From NCBI GenBank assembly GCA_040382055.1, contig JBEIGE010000014.1, positions 10,106 through 74,105 on the forward strand: 64,000 bases of DNA, read 5' to 3'. Shown here piece by piece: positions 17,010-26,111 of the stretch. How positions within the stretch are numbered: position 1 is the first letter of the stretch; the number at the start of each line of letters is the position of its first letter. Made by a program: the position numbers and the translations under genes. This stretch comes from JBEIGE01 sp040382055 (GTDB lineage: Bacteria > Pseudomonadota > Gammaproteobacteria > Burkholderiales > Burkholderiaceae_C). The notes beneath the pieces are model-generated. The model saw nothing but the letters and a program-made list of their open reading frames with translations, made no database searches and was not told the origin of the DNA.

Positions 17010-17894
17010 TCATCCGGCTTTGAACAGGCCGTCGGGTTTCCACAGCAGGATCAGCGCCATCAGCACATACACCAGCACCCCGGCTGCCTGCGGCAGCAGC
17101 ACCTTGCCAAAAGTGTCCACAACGCCGATCAGCAAAGCGGCCAGCAAGGCACCCCGGATGGATCCGATGCCGCCAATGACCACCACCACAAAACAGATGA
17201 TGAGTACCGAGTTGCCCATGCCCGGGTAAACCGAGGACACCGGAGCGGCCACCATGCCGGCCAGTACCGCCACGCCCATGCCAGCCGCAAACACCACCCG
17301 GTACAGGAACTTGATGTCTATGCCCAGGGATTGAACCATTTCGCGGTTGGTGCTGCCGGCACGAATCATCATGCCCAGCCGGGTCCGGGTGAACACCAGG
17401 TACATGCCCAGTGCCAGTGCCAGGCAGACGCCCGAGATGAACAGCCGGTACACCGGGTAGGTCATCAGTTCACCCAGGGGCAGGGTGCCGGCGAGGAAGT
17501 CGGGCGCTTTGACGCCGTACACGTCATCCCCGACGATCAGGCTGCGACACTCTTCGAGCACCAGGATCAGGCCATAGGTCATGAGGACCTGCTGCAGGTG
17601 CTCACGCTGGTAAAGGAAACTGAAAAATACCCATTCCAGCAGATAACCGAACAGCACGGCCAATGTCAGGCCCAGCCCCATGGTGGCAAAAAAACCGCCG
17701 CCGAATGTGGATGCTACAACCGGGGCCAGCGCATAGGCCATATAGGCCCCGATCATGTAGAAGCTGCCATGGGCGAGGTTGATCACGCCCATGATTCCAA
17801 AAATCAGCGTCAGGCCTGAAGCCACCAGAAACAGCAGCAAGCCGTACTGGAGTGCATTGAGGCACTGAATGAGAAAAACCGAAAAATCCATCAA
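17010..17894 (-). CDS. livH: Branched-chain amino acid-type ABC transporter permease, LivH-like
   Basis: 294 residues, about eight hydrophobic helices. The N-terminus MDFSVFLIQCLNALQYG and the segment FGIMGVINLAHGSFYMIGAY are the conserved LivH start. TRTRLGMMIRAGSTNREMVQ is the EAA loop that docks to the ATPases. It lies 3 bases after the binding-protein gene. Together with LivM it would form the membrane channel for the aromatic acid importer. Confidence 0.86.
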   Translation of the reverse strand: MMDFSVFLIQCLNALQYGLLLFLVASGLTLIFGIMGVINLAHGSFYMIGAYMAYALAPVVASTFGGGFFATMGLGLTLAVLFGYLLEWVFFSFLYQREHLQQVLMTYGLILVLEECRSLIVGDDVYGVKAPDFLAGTLPLGELMTYPVYRLFISGVCLALALGMYLVFTRTRLGMMIRAGSTNREMVQSLGIDIKFLYRVVFAAGMGVAVLAGMVAAPVSSVYPGMGNSVLIICFVVVVIGGIGSIRGALLAALLIGVVDTFGKVLLPQAAGVLVYVLMALILLWKPDGLFKAG

Positions 17895-17897
17895 CGA

Positions 17898-19064
17898 TCA
17901 GATTTTGCAGCCCCGTGCCGGATCAGCCAGTGCCTTGCTGGCGATGCCGACCACTTTGTTCTCTTTGCCGACCACCTGGCGCAGGTAGATGTCCTGCACC
18001 GGGTTATGGGCTTTGGAGAGGGTGAACGGGCCACGCGGGCTGTCGATCTTGGTGTTCTGCAGGGCTGCAGCAAAGGCGGCTTTCTTGCTGACATCGCCGT
18101 TGACGGCCTTCAGTCCCAAAGCCAGCATCTGGGCAGCGTCGTAGCCTTGCACGGCATATACATCGGGCTGCAGTTTGTAGGTTTTGGCATAGGCCAGACG
18201 GAAAGCCTTGTCCCGTGGGGTCTCCAGACTGTCTGCGTAATGCAGGGCTGTGAAGATGCCTTCGGCATCAGCGCCTTGAGCGTCCAGCGTGCCATCGGTC
18301 AGGAAGCCCGAGCCATACAGCGGGATGGTCTTTTTCAGGCCGGCAGCGGCATAGTCCTTGACGAACTTGACGGCACCGCCGCCTGCAAAAAAGGTGAATA
18401 CCGCATCGGGCTTGCTGGCGGCAATTTCAGTCAACAGGGCCTGGAACTCGACGTTGGGGAAGGGCAGGCCCAACTCCTTGATCACCGTACCCCCGCCTTT
18501 TTCAAACGACTCTTTGAAACCTCTGACGGATTCATCACCGGCTGCGTATTTCCAGGTGATGGTGACCACCTTTTTGATGCCGCGTTTGGCCATGACCTCG
18601 CCCATGGCGTTGCCGGGCTGCCAGTTGGAAAACGAACTGCGGAAGATGTTGGGCGCGCACATGGGCCCGGTGACGGCGTCAGCGCCTGCGTTGGGAACAA
18701 TCAGCAAGGTTCCCGTGTCTTTGGCTACTTTGGCCATGGCCATGGCCACGCCGGAGTGCACCGAGCCGATCAGCACGTCCACGTTGTCGCGCTTGATCAG
18801 CTTGTTGACGTTGTCTGTGGCTTTGGACGGGTCGGATTCGTCATCTACCTTGAAAAACTCGATTTCGCGACCGCCGAGCTTGCCACCCTGCTCGCTGGCA
18901 TACAGCCGGAATCCGTTTTCGATGGCGTTGCCCAGTGCCGCGAATGTGCCGGTGTACGGCAACATCAGGCCCACTTTGAGTTTGGGTTGGGCCTGCTGCG
19001 CGAGCAGGTGGCCGCTGGCGACCAGGGCCAGGGCCGCGATGATTGAATGACGCAAGAATTTCAC
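17898..19064 (-). CDS. livK: Periplasmic substrate-binding protein of the Liv-type importer
   Basis: 388 residues. A signal peptide is obvious (basic MKFLRHS, hydrophobic IIAALALVASGHLLA, cleavage near AQQAQ). The mature part has the type I binding fold used by LivJ/LivK: KVGLMLPYTGTFAALGNAIENG, then LIGSVHSGVAMAMAKVA and VQGYDAAQML. Ligand is unknown. Position directly upstream of livH and downstream of benzoate-CoA ligase suggests benzoate or a substituted benzoate. The protein would be periplasmic. Confidence 0.85.
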   Translation of the reverse strand: MKFLRHSIIAALALVASGHLLAQQAQPKLKVGLMLPYTGTFAALGNAIENGFRLYASEQGGKLGGREIEFFKVDDESDPSKATDNVNKLIKRDNVDVLIGSVHSGVAMAMAKVAKDTGTLLIVPNAGADAVTGPMCAPNIFRSSFSNWQPGNAMGEVMAKRGIKKVVTITWKYAAGDESVRGFKESFEKGGGTVIKELGLPFPNVEFQALLTEIAASKPDAVFTFFAGGGAVKFVKDYAAAGLKKTIPLYGSGFLTDGTLDAQGADAEGIFTALHYADSLETPRDKAFRLAYAKTYKLQPDVYAVQGYDAAQMLALGLKAVNGDVSKKAAFAAALQNTKIDSPRGPFTLSKAHNPVQDIYLRQVVGKENKVVGIASKALADPARGCKI

Positions 19065-19078
19065 AGGATGTCTCCTTT

Positions 19079-19891
19079 TTAGTTAACGCAGAATTCCGGT
19101 TGCAGAAAATGTTCAATGGTTTGTATCAGGGTCTGGGGCTGGTCCCGATGAGGGGAATGGCCGCAGTTCTCCAGGACCCGTAGTTTGCACTGAGAAACCC
19201 GTTTGGCAATGTCCCTGATTTGTGAGAGTGTGCCGTATTCGTCGTCCACCCCTTGAACGGCGAGCAGCGGGGCGGTGATGCGTTGCAGATCCGCGTCAAT
19301 ACGCCAGGACTTGAACCCGGGATTGAGCCAGGCGTTATGCCATCCCCAAAAAGCCGAATCTGGCTGGGCGTGGTGCCGTGCCAGGCGTTGGCGCAGATCA
19401 CCGTGCTGGTAGTCCCAGCGTGAATCCGCTATTCTTTTAAGAGCTATATCCTCAACAAATATATGGGGTGCAAGCACAATACACCCTGAAAGCTGGGCCG
19501 GATAGTGCATTGCGTACAGCAAGGCGATCGAGCCACCGTCACTGTGGCCGAGCAGCCAGGGCGGCTGTTGGCTGGTGTCTATGCCCAGCGCGCTCAACAG
19601 GGCTGGAAGCACCTCGTCAGCCTGGCGGTGCATGAAGTCAATACCCCAATGGTCATCAGGGCTTCGCGGTGTTGAGTGTCCGTATCCGGGGCGTGAATAC
19701 ACCAGGCCACGAAAACCGAGGGCCATGCACAAGGTGTCAGGAAAATCCCGCCACATCGAGACTGAACCCAATCCCTCATGCAAAAAGACCATCACCTTGG
19801 CCGCAGCGTCGGTCACCCCGACCCACTGGGCCTCGATGGCTAGCTGCCGGTCAGCCAGTTTGAGGTTGATGGACTGGGTGGCCGTGATCAT
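19079..19891 (-). CDS. Alpha/beta hydrolase of the box cluster
   Basis: 270 residues. The alpha/beta hydrolase signature is clear: VMVFLHEGLGSVSMWRDF (oxyanion region), SRPGYGHS, the nucleophile elbow GHSDGGSIALLY (Ser about residue 117) and the catalytic His in ENCGHSPHRDQP. Hydrolases at this place in box clusters have been suggested to act as lactonases or thioesterases that rescue stalled benzoyl-CoA intermediates. The start overlaps the stop of benzoate-CoA ligase (ATGA). A dispersed repeat copy encodes part of about residues 139-154, in the lid region. Exact substrate unknown. Confidence 0.75.
   Translation of the reverse strand: MITATQSINLKLADRQLAIEAQWVGVTDAAAKVMVFLHEGLGSVSMWRDFPDTLCMALGFRGLVYSRPGYGHSTPRSPDDHWGIDFMHRQADEVLPALLSALGIDTSQQPPWLLGHSDGGSIALLYAMHYPAQLSGCIVLAPHIFVEDIALKRIADSRWDYQHGDLRQRLARHHAQPDSAFWGWHNAWLNPGFKSWRIDADLQRITAPLLAVQGVDDEYGTLSQIRDIAKRVSQCKLRVLENCGHSPHRDQPQTLIQTIEHFLQPEFCVN
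19428..19475. repeat. Dispersed repeat copy inside the alpha/beta hydrolase gene
   Basis: The plus strand reads GCTATTCTTTTAAGAGCTAT, ATCC, and later ATATATGGGGTGCAAGC. It resembles the copies at 40528 and 48641 in its GCTAT/AGCTAT left and ATATGGGG right parts. It lies inside the hydrolase coding region and keeps the frame open. Confidence 0.35.
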
Positions 19892-21516
19892 GGCCCGGCT
19901 TGCTCCAGCTCGCGCAGTTTGAAGCGTTGGATTTTTCCGGTGGCGGTTTTGGGCAGGTCGCTGACAAAGACAATCTGGCGCGGGTATTTATAGGGTGCCA
20001 ATTTGTCTTTGACAAAGGATTTCAGCTCGGTATCGGTGGTGTGCGCATTTGCCTTGAGAACAACAAAGGCCTTGGTTTTGGTCAAACCTTCGGCATCTGC
20101 TACACCGATCACCGCGGCTTCCAGCACGGCCGGGTGCTGGACCAGGGTGGCTTCGACCTCGAAGGGCGACACATACATGCCGCTGACCTTGAGCATGTCA
20201 TCGGTGCGGCCCGAATAGGTGTAGCTGCCGTCGATATTGAGCACATACTTGTCACCACTCTTGGTCCACTGGCCCTGAAAGGTGTCACGCGATTTTTCCC
20301 GGTTGCCCCAGTACATCATGGCGGCAGACGGGCCGCGGATATACAGGTCGCCCGGTTCGCCCTGCGGCACAGGGCTGCCGTCGTCCGAGCGCAGTTCAAT
20401 GTCGTAACCCGGTACCGGCCAGCCAGTTGTGCCATAACGCACTTTGCCCGGCAAGTTGGACAAAAAGATGTGCAGCATTTCGGTCGAACCGATGCCGTCG
20501 ACGATGTCCACGCCGAAGTGACGCAGGAAACGCTCGCCAATATCGGCGGGCAAGGCCTCGCCGGCAGAAGACACCAGGCGCAACGCCACATCGGTACGGG
20601 CCGGTAGCTCGGCCGATGCCAACATGCCGGCAAAGCCGGTGGGCGCGCCAAAAAACACGGTTGGTTTCAAACCGCCTATGCCGCCGACCCAGCGCTTGAA
20701 GGTGGCTTGCGGCGTAGGTCTTTCGGCCATCAGCAGGGTGGTGGCACCGACTGACAGGGGGAAGGTCAGCGCATTGCCCAGGCCGTAGGCAAAGAAGAGC
20801 TTGGCTGCGGAAAAGCACACGTCCTGTTCCTGCAGCGCCAGCACACCTTTGCCATAGAGCTCACCAGTCCAGTAGGGGTTGGCATGGGAGTGCACCGTGC
20901 CTTTGGGTCTGCCGGTCGAGCCCGATGAGTAGAGCCAGAAGCAGGGGTCATCGGCAAGGGTCGGGGCAGGCTGGGACAGCGGTGCGTGGGCTTGAATCAA
21001 GGCCTGGAGCTCCAGCTCGGCGGGGTGTTGCGGCGCGGCATCGCTGTTTGCATTTAGGGGTGCCAGGGCGCGCGACACGATGACTGTGCGTACCTCATGG
21101 CTGGCCTTGCCCAAGGCAGCCGTCAATGTTGGCAGCAATGCGCCTGAAACCAGCACGGCCTGGGCACGGGAATGCGCCAGCATATAGGCATAGTCATCGG
21201 CAGTGAGCAGGGTATTGACCGCCACCGGCACGATGCCAGCGTAAATCGCCCCCAGAAAGCACACCGGCCAGTCGTTGCAGTCCTGCATCAACAGCAGTAC
21301 CCGTTCTTCGCGTTTGACACCCAGGGCGAGCAGGCTGGCGGCGACGCGGCGAACCCGGTCGTCAAGTGCGCCGTAGCTCAGCGCTGCCAAGTCATCGACA
21401 AACGCCGCCTTGTCCGCTCGCTGGGCATTGCAGGCCAGCAAATGGTGTGCAACGTTGAAGGTGTTTGTGGGCGCTGCAATGGCTGGAATCGCTTTAATGG
21501 CTGGGTGCGTTGACAT
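19888..21516 (-). CDS. bclA: Benzoate-CoA ligase
   Basis: 542 residues from ATG 21516. Any longer frame upstream is unlikely because it has no family similarity. AMP-binding motif YSSGSTGRPKGTVHSHANP, second motif GIGSTEMLHIFLSNLPGKV and the C-terminal lysine motif PKTATGKIQRFKL identify an adenylate-forming acyl-CoA ligase of the benzoate/4-hydroxybenzoate class. The reaction is benzoate + CoA + ATP to benzoyl-CoA + AMP + PPi, the entry step of the box pathway. The gene sits between boxD and the hydrolase in the minus-strand operon. It could also accept fluorobenzoates, as related ligases do. Confidence 0.88.
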   Translation of the reverse strand: MSTHPAIKAIPAIAAPTNTFNVAHHLLACNAQRADKAAFVDDLAALSYGALDDRVRRVAASLLALGVKREERVLLLMQDCNDWPVCFLGAIYAGIVPVAVNTLLTADDYAYMLAHSRAQAVLVSGALLPTLTAALGKASHEVRTVIVSRALAPLNANSDAAPQHPAELELQALIQAHAPLSQPAPTLADDPCFWLYSSGSTGRPKGTVHSHANPYWTGELYGKGVLALQEQDVCFSAAKLFFAYGLGNALTFPLSVGATTLLMAERPTPQATFKRWVGGIGGLKPTVFFGAPTGFAGMLASAELPARTDVALRLVSSAGEALPADIGERFLRHFGVDIVDGIGSTEMLHIFLSNLPGKVRYGTTGWPVPGYDIELRSDDGSPVPQGEPGDLYIRGPSAAMMYWGNREKSRDTFQGQWTKSGDKYVLNIDGSYTYSGRTDDMLKVSGMYVSPFEVEATLVQHPAVLEAAVIGVADAEGLTKTKAFVVLKANAHTTDTELKSFVKDKLAPYKYPRQIVFVSDLPKTATGKIQRFKLRELEQAGP

Positions 21517-21565
21517 GGCTTGGTCTCCGGCGCTGTGCGTGATTGTTGTTGCTTTGTACGTTGTA

Positions 21566-23149
21566 TCAGGTCGGCGTTGCGGCTTGCAAAGCACCCAGTA
21601 CCGCCGTGCTGGCCTGCAGGGCCGTGCGGCGGTGGTAGAAATTGAGCGCGCGCAAGCCGCCCAGCTCTTCCCCGCCACCCGCACGCCCCGGGCCTCCATG
21701 CAGCGATTGCGGCATGACGTTGCCGTGCCCGGTGTGCAGTGCAGCCACGTCGGGCGAGATGATATGGACCCGGCCATGGCTGTCGGCCAGTTCCAGGGCC
21801 GCGCTGGCCAGTGCTGGCACATCGCTGCCATACAAAGAGGCCACCAGCGAGCCTTGTCCGCGTCGCACCAGGGTCAGTGCATGGGCTATAGGGTTGCCTG
21901 TGGTGCGGTAGGGAATCAGGGTAGCTACCGGGCCGAATACCTCGGTGTCATGAATGCGATCAGACGCGTCGCTGCCGGCCACATGGCGCGCACCCAGAAG
22001 GGTGGGGGCGACGCAGCAGGCCACAGCCGGGTCGACATCCACCAGTGCCTGGTGGCTGCCGTCATAAAGCACTTCGGTCTGGGCTTTCAGATAGTCCAGG
22101 CCCTCGCGCACGGCCACGAGTTGCGAGCGGCTGACCAGTGCACCCATGCGCACACCGTCGTTGCGCGGGTTGCCAACCGTGGTTTTGGCCAAACGTGCCG
22201 CAATGGCTTGGGCAGTGGCGTCGTAGAGGTCTTGCGGGACCAGAACACGGCGAATCGCGGTGCACTTTTGCCCGGACTTGACGGTCATTTCACGCGCGAC
22301 TTCCTTGATCAACAAGTCAAAGGCTTCGCTGCCGGCTTGCTCGCCAGGCAAGAACAGTGCAGCGTTGACACTGTCGGCCTCGATATTGACGCGCACCGAA
22401 CGCTGCGTGACAGCCGGGTGGGATCGAATGACTGCGGCGGTTTCTGCCGAGCCGGTAAATGACACCACGTCAAAGGGCTGCAACAAGTCCATCAGTCCGG
22501 CAGCGCTGCCGCAGACGATGGAGATGGCGCCGGCAGGGAAGATGCCTGCATCGACCACATCTTTGACCATGCGCTGGGTCAGCCAGGCAGTGGCGGTAGC
22601 CGGTTTCACAATCACCGGAACGCCCGAGAGCAGCGCAGGGGCGGCTTTTTCCCACAATCCCCAGGCCGGGAAATTGAACGCATTGATGAACAAGGCCACG
22701 CCGCGTGTCGGGGTGAGCACGTGCTGGGACTGAAACAGCGGGTCCTTGCCCAGGCGGCTGGGGTCACCGTCCAGCATGAAATGCTGGTCACCCAGAGCAT
22801 CGCCCATCTTGGCGTAGCTGCCCAGGGTAAAGAGGGCTCCGTCCACATCCACCGCGGTGTCGTTTTTCACGGTTCCGCTGTTGGCAGTGGAGATGTCATA
22901 GTAGGCATCCCGGTGGCTTTGCAGTACTTTTTGGGCTGCGCCCAGCATGGCGGCGCGCTGGCGGTAGGTCAAGGCACGCAGGGCCTGCCCGCCTTGCTCA
23001 CGCGCAAAGGCAAAGCCGCCGGCCAGGTCCAGGCCTGTGGCGTCCACATGCACCAGCTCGGTTCCCAGCACCGGGTCTAGTAATGCGGTGCCAGCACCGG
23101 TACCGGCCTGCCATTGGCCACCCAGGTAATTGAGTAGGCGTTCAGTCAT
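21566..23149 (-). CDS. boxD: 3,4-dehydroadipyl-CoA semialdehyde dehydrogenase BoxD
   Basis: 527 residues of the aldehyde dehydrogenase superfamily, PaaZ-like N-terminal subgroup. FINAFNFPAWGLWEKAAPAL is the conserved segment, catalytic Glu lies in NIEADSVNAAL and catalytic Cys in VKSGQKCTAIRRVLVP. The enzyme oxidises 3,4-dehydroadipyl-CoA semialdehyde, formed after ring cleavage by BoxC, with NADP. A short upstream ORF (23142-23177) ends within the boxD start. The gene leads the minus-strand operon and is divergent from boxR. Confidence 0.87.
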   Translation of the reverse strand: MTERLLNYLGGQWQAGTGAGTALLDPVLGTELVHVDATGLDLAGGFAFAREQGGQALRALTYRQRAAMLGAAQKVLQSHRDAYYDISTANSGTVKNDTAVDVDGALFTLGSYAKMGDALGDQHFMLDGDPSRLGKDPLFQSQHVLTPTRGVALFINAFNFPAWGLWEKAAPALLSGVPVIVKPATATAWLTQRMVKDVVDAGIFPAGAISIVCGSAAGLMDLLQPFDVVSFTGSAETAAVIRSHPAVTQRSVRVNIEADSVNAALFLPGEQAGSEAFDLLIKEVAREMTVKSGQKCTAIRRVLVPQDLYDATAQAIAARLAKTTVGNPRNDGVRMGALVSRSQLVAVREGLDYLKAQTEVLYDGSHQALVDVDPAVACCVAPTLLGARHVAGSDASDRIHDTEVFGPVATLIPYRTTGNPIAHALTLVRRGQGSLVASLYGSDVPALASAALELADSHGRVHIISPDVAALHTGHGNVMPQSLHGGPGRAGGGEELGGLRALNFYHRRTALQASTAVLGALQAATPT

Positions 23150-23177
23150 GGCTGAATAGTCCTGGTGGTTGATTCAC
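23142..23177 (-). CDS. Possible leader peptide overlapping boxD start
   Basis: A GTG-initiated frame of 11 codons (MNQPPGLFSHD) has a strong Shine-Dalgarno, AGGAG, 7 bases upstream, better than the AGGA that serves boxD itself. Its stop codon TGA lies inside the first codons of boxD, in a different frame. Such short coupled frames can help ribosomes reach the main start. No family similarity can be judged at this length, so it is a candidate only. Confidence 0.3.
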   Translation of the reverse strand: MNQPPGLFSHD

Positions 23178-23189
23178 GGTATTTCTCCT

Positions 23190-23268
23190 CATGATTGACG
23201 AAGGGGCTTGCCAACAATGCACTTATGAATTATTGTGCTTGTATGAACAATAAACCTCCGACAAAACC
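23190..23268. promoter_or_regulatory. boxD/boxR divergent promoter region
   Basis: The intergenic stretch between the boxD leader and boxR holds the inverted pair GCAC (23219-23222) and GTGC (23235-23238), separated by 12 bases, with a TGCA overlapping the left arm. BzdR/BoxR-type regulators bind sites built around TGCA. The pair therefore suggests an operator that could serve both boxD and boxR. No clear -35/-10 pair could be placed with confidence. Confidence 0.35.
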
Positions 23269-24183
23269 ATGTCAAGCAATATATTGCATATGTCAGGGTT
23301 AACACCTAATCCATCCGACAAAAATCCATTTCTAGTTGCCTTGGGTGAACGCGCCCGCAGCTTGCGCGCTCGCCGCGGCATGACCCGCAAGGCGGTGGCA
23401 ACTGCGGCCGATGTGTCCGAGCGACACCTGGCCAATCTGGAATACGGTGAGGGCAACGCTTCCATACTGGTGCTGCTGCAGGTGGCGGGTGCCTTGCAGT
23501 GCTCGCTGACGGAACTGATTGGCGATGTCACCACCGCTACCCCCGAGTGGTTGCTGATCCGTGAGCTGCTGGCCAAGCAGGATGAAGCAGGCTTGCAAAA
23601 GGTGCGTCTGGCCATCGGCAATATGCTTGGCATGGGCGGCGAACATGCGGTGCCCAGCACCCGCATTGCCCTGATCGGGCTGCGGGGGGCGGGCAAGTCC
23701 ACGCTTGGACAGATGCTGGCTGAGGACCTGGGCTACCCGTTTGTGGAGTTGAGTCGTGAGATTGAGAAATTTGCCGGCTGCAGCATCTCCGAAATTCAGG
23801 CGCTTTACGGCCAGAATGCCTATCGACGTTACGAGCGCCGGGCGCTGGAAGAGAGCATTCAGATTTACCCCGAAGCCGTGATTGCCACACCCGGCGGCTT
23901 GGTCTCGGACCTTGCGACTTTCAACCAGGTGCTGAGCCATTGCGCCACGGTCTGGCTGCACGCGGATCCCGAAGACCACATGAAACGGGTTCTGGCCCAG
24001 GGAGACTTGCGGCCCATGGCGGCCAGCCAGGAGGCCATGGAGGACTTGAAGCGCATTCTTGCTGACCGCGCGGCCTTCTATTCCAAGGCGCAATTGCGGC
24101 TCGATACCAGCGCAGCACCACTGCAAGACACTTTTGAGGCTTTGCGTGGGATGGTCAGAACCTATTTGCACCTGGCCCAATAA
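23269..24183 (+). CDS. boxR: BoxR regulator: XRE HTH domain plus shikimate-kinase-like ligand domain
   Basis: 304 residues. The N-terminal XRE helix-turn-helix (about 25-90, RARRGMTRKAVATAADVSERH) is joined to a shikimate kinase-like domain with P-loop GLRGAGKST (about 138-146) and TPGGLVSD (about 207-214). This exact fusion defines BzdR/BoxR, which repress benzoate genes and respond to benzoyl-CoA. Start ATG 23269 is used. ATG 23290 is a shorter alternative. It is placed divergent from boxD and 108 bases before boxC, so it can control both operons. Confidence 0.87.
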   Translation: MSSNILHMSGLTPNPSDKNPFLVALGERARSLRARRGMTRKAVATAADVSERHLANLEYGEGNASILVLLQVAGALQCSLTELIGDVTTATPEWLLIRELLAKQDEAGLQKVRLAIGNMLGMGGEHAVPSTRIALIGLRGAGKSTLGQMLAEDLGYPFVELSREIEKFAGCSISEIQALYGQNAYRRYERRALEESIQIYPEAVIATPGGLVSDLATFNQVLSHCATVWLHADPEDHMKRVLAQGDLRPMAASQEAMEDLKRILADRAAFYSKAQLRLDTSAAPLQDTFEALRGMVRTYLHLAQ

Positions 24184-24195
24184 GTATTTGAAATA

Positions 24196-24291
24196 TGCAT
24201 AAAAATGCTTGACAGCATGACAAAAAATGCAATATTATTCATAATAGATCAGCATAAATGCATTTTCATGCAGTGAACAAGGAGCAAATTC
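24196..24291 (+). promoter_or_regulatory. boxCBA promoter with BoxR-type TGCA sites
   Basis: A near-consensus sigma-70 promoter is visible: TTGACA at 24209-24214, 18-base spacer, TATTAT at 24233-24238. TGCA occurs at 24196, 24228, 24259 and 24269, that is, upstream of, inside and just downstream of the promoter. This placement fits repression by BoxR, and benzoyl-CoA would relieve it. AAGGAG at 24279-24284 is the ribosome binding site of boxC (start 24292). Confidence 0.6.
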
Positions 24292-25971
24292 ATGACTGCC
24301 ACCATTGACGCCGCCAACGCAAGTCCCCGCGTTGAGTACCAGACCTCCCCAGACCAATACCGCCACCTGAAGCTCAGCTTTAACGGGGTGGTTGCGACGC
24401 TGGCGGTGGATATAGACGAAAACGCCGGTCTGCGCCCAGGCTACAAACTCAAGCTCAACAGCTATGACCTGGGCGTTGACATTGAGCTCAATGACGCGGT
24501 TCAGCGCATCCGGTTCGAGCACCCCGAGGTGCGCACGGTGGTGGTTACCAGCGGCAAAGACAAAGTCTTCTGCTCAGGCGCCAATATCTTTATGTTGGGT
24601 GTTTCCAGCCACGCCTGGAAGGTCAATTTCTGCAAGTTCACCAACGAAACCCGCAACGGTCTGGAAGACTCTTCCACATACAGTGGGTTGAAGTTTCTGG
24701 CCGCTGTGAACGGTGCCTGTGCGGGTGGCGGCTACGAGCTGGCACTGGCCTGCGATGACATTATTCTGGTGGATGACCGCTCCAGTGCAGTCAGTCTGCC
24801 TGAGGTGCCGCTGCTGGGTGTGTTGCCTGGTACCGGCGGTCTGACCCGCGTGACTGACAAGCGTCATGTGCGCCACGACCTGGCCGATATTTTTTGCACA
24901 AGTGTTGAAGGTGTGCGCGGCCAAAAAGCCAAAGACTGGCGTTTGGTGGACGAGATTGCCAAGCCCGCAGTTTTTGCGCAGAAGGTGCAAGAACGGGCCT
25001 TGCAACTGGCGACCCAAAGCGACCGACCTGCAGACGCCAGGGGCGTGACATTGACCCCCTTGAACCGTGTTGTTGAGGCCAATGCCTTGCGTTACACGCA
25101 CGTCACGGTTGAAGTGGACCGCGCCAAGCGCACGGCCACCTTCACCGTGAACGCCCCTGCCGGCGACCAGGCAACCGATGTGGCTGGCATTGAAGCCGCA
25201 GGTGCCGACTGGTTCCCGCTAGCCATGGCGCGCGAACTTGAAGACGCTGTTTTGCAGATGCGTACCAATGAACTTGACATCGGTGTCTGGCTGATCAAAA
25301 CCCAGGGTGATGCCGCTGCCGTGCTGGCCATGGACGCTACTTTGGTCGCCCACCAGAACCATTGGCTGGTCAGGGAAACCATTGGTTTGCTGCGCCGTAC
25401 TTTCAGCCGGCTGGACGTGTCAGCCCGCAGTCTGTTTGCACTGGTTGAAACCGGCTCCTGCTTTGCCGGTACTTTCCTGGAGCTTGCCCTGGCCTGTGAC
25501 CGGAGCTACCACCTGGCTTTGCCTGATGATGAAGCCGCCTCACCCACAATCACCGTGGGCGATGTCAACTTTGGCCTGTACCCGATGGCCACCGGACAAA
25601 GCCGTCTGCAGCGCCGCTTCTACAACGAGCAGCCCGCTCTTGACGCCGTGCGTGCCAGCGCAGGCAAGGCACTTGATGCGGATGCGGCTTTTGCCTTGGG
25701 TCTGGTCACCGCCAACCCGGACGACATCGACTGGACCGACGAAGTGCGTATTGCAGTGGAAGAACGTGTCTCGATGTCGCCCGATGCACTGACCGGCCTG
25801 GAAGCCAACCTGCGCTTCAACGGCCCGGAGAACATGTTCACCCGTATCTTCGGTCGCCTGACCGCCTGGCAGAACTGGATTTTTCAGCGGCCCAATGCGG
25901 TTGGCGAGTTCGGTGCGCTCAAGGTGTATGGCAAGGGCAACAAAGCCCAGTTCGACTGGAACCGGGTATGA
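24292..25971 (+). CDS. boxC: Benzoyl-CoA-dihydrodiol lyase (2,3-epoxybenzoyl-CoA dihydrolase) BoxC
   Basis: 559 residues, with enoyl-CoA hydratase-like folds in both halves: SGKDKVFCSGANIFMLG and NGACAGGGYELALACDDI in the first, and VETGSCFAGTFLELALACDRS in the second. This long, duplicated-crotonase layout is typical of BoxC. The enzyme opens the epoxidised ring of 2,3-epoxybenzoyl-CoA by hydrolysis, releasing formate and 3,4-dehydroadipyl-CoA semialdehyde. Expected to be a cytoplasmic homodimer. It is first in the boxCBA transcript and has the best promoter seen in the window. Confidence 0.9.
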   Translation: MTATIDAANASPRVEYQTSPDQYRHLKLSFNGVVATLAVDIDENAGLRPGYKLKLNSYDLGVDIELNDAVQRIRFEHPEVRTVVVTSGKDKVFCSGANIFMLGVSSHAWKVNFCKFTNETRNGLEDSSTYSGLKFLAAVNGACAGGGYELALACDDIILVDDRSSAVSLPEVPLLGVLPGTGGLTRVTDKRHVRHDLADIFCTSVEGVRGQKAKDWRLVDEIAKPAVFAQKVQERALQLATQSDRPADARGVTLTPLNRVVEANALRYTHVTVEVDRAKRTATFTVNAPAGDQATDVAGIEAAGADWFPLAMARELEDAVLQMRTNELDIGVWLIKTQGDAAAVLAMDATLVAHQNHWLVRETIGLLRRTFSRLDVSARSLFALVETGSCFAGTFLELALACDRSYHLALPDDEAASPTITVGDVNFGLYPMATGQSRLQRRFYNEQPALDAVRASAGKALDADAAFALGLVTANPDDIDWTDEVRIAVEERVSMSPDALTGLEANLRFNGPENMFTRIFGRLTAWQNWIFQRPNAVGEFGALKVYGKGNKAQFDWNRV

Positions 25972-26111
25972 GCAGTACCCGTATGCGGGCTCACTGCCTG
26001 TGCCTGTTCCCCCTGAAGAAGGCCAAGCCATTGACCAGGCAACGCCCGTTACACCGCATCTTTGCGTAAGCCATTTCGGATTGTTTATTTTTTGTATTTT
26101 TGGAGATCATC

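Noticed and set aside
18006..19046. Long plus-strand ORF opposite the periplasmic binding protein
   Set aside because: Shadow of the binding-protein gene, whose signal peptide and motifs are clear.
25972..26111. Separate promoter or small gene in the 140-base gap between boxC and boxB
   Set aside because: Only a weak CCCG/CGGG hairpin and a T-rich patch are visible. No -35/-10 pair or coding frame could be supported.
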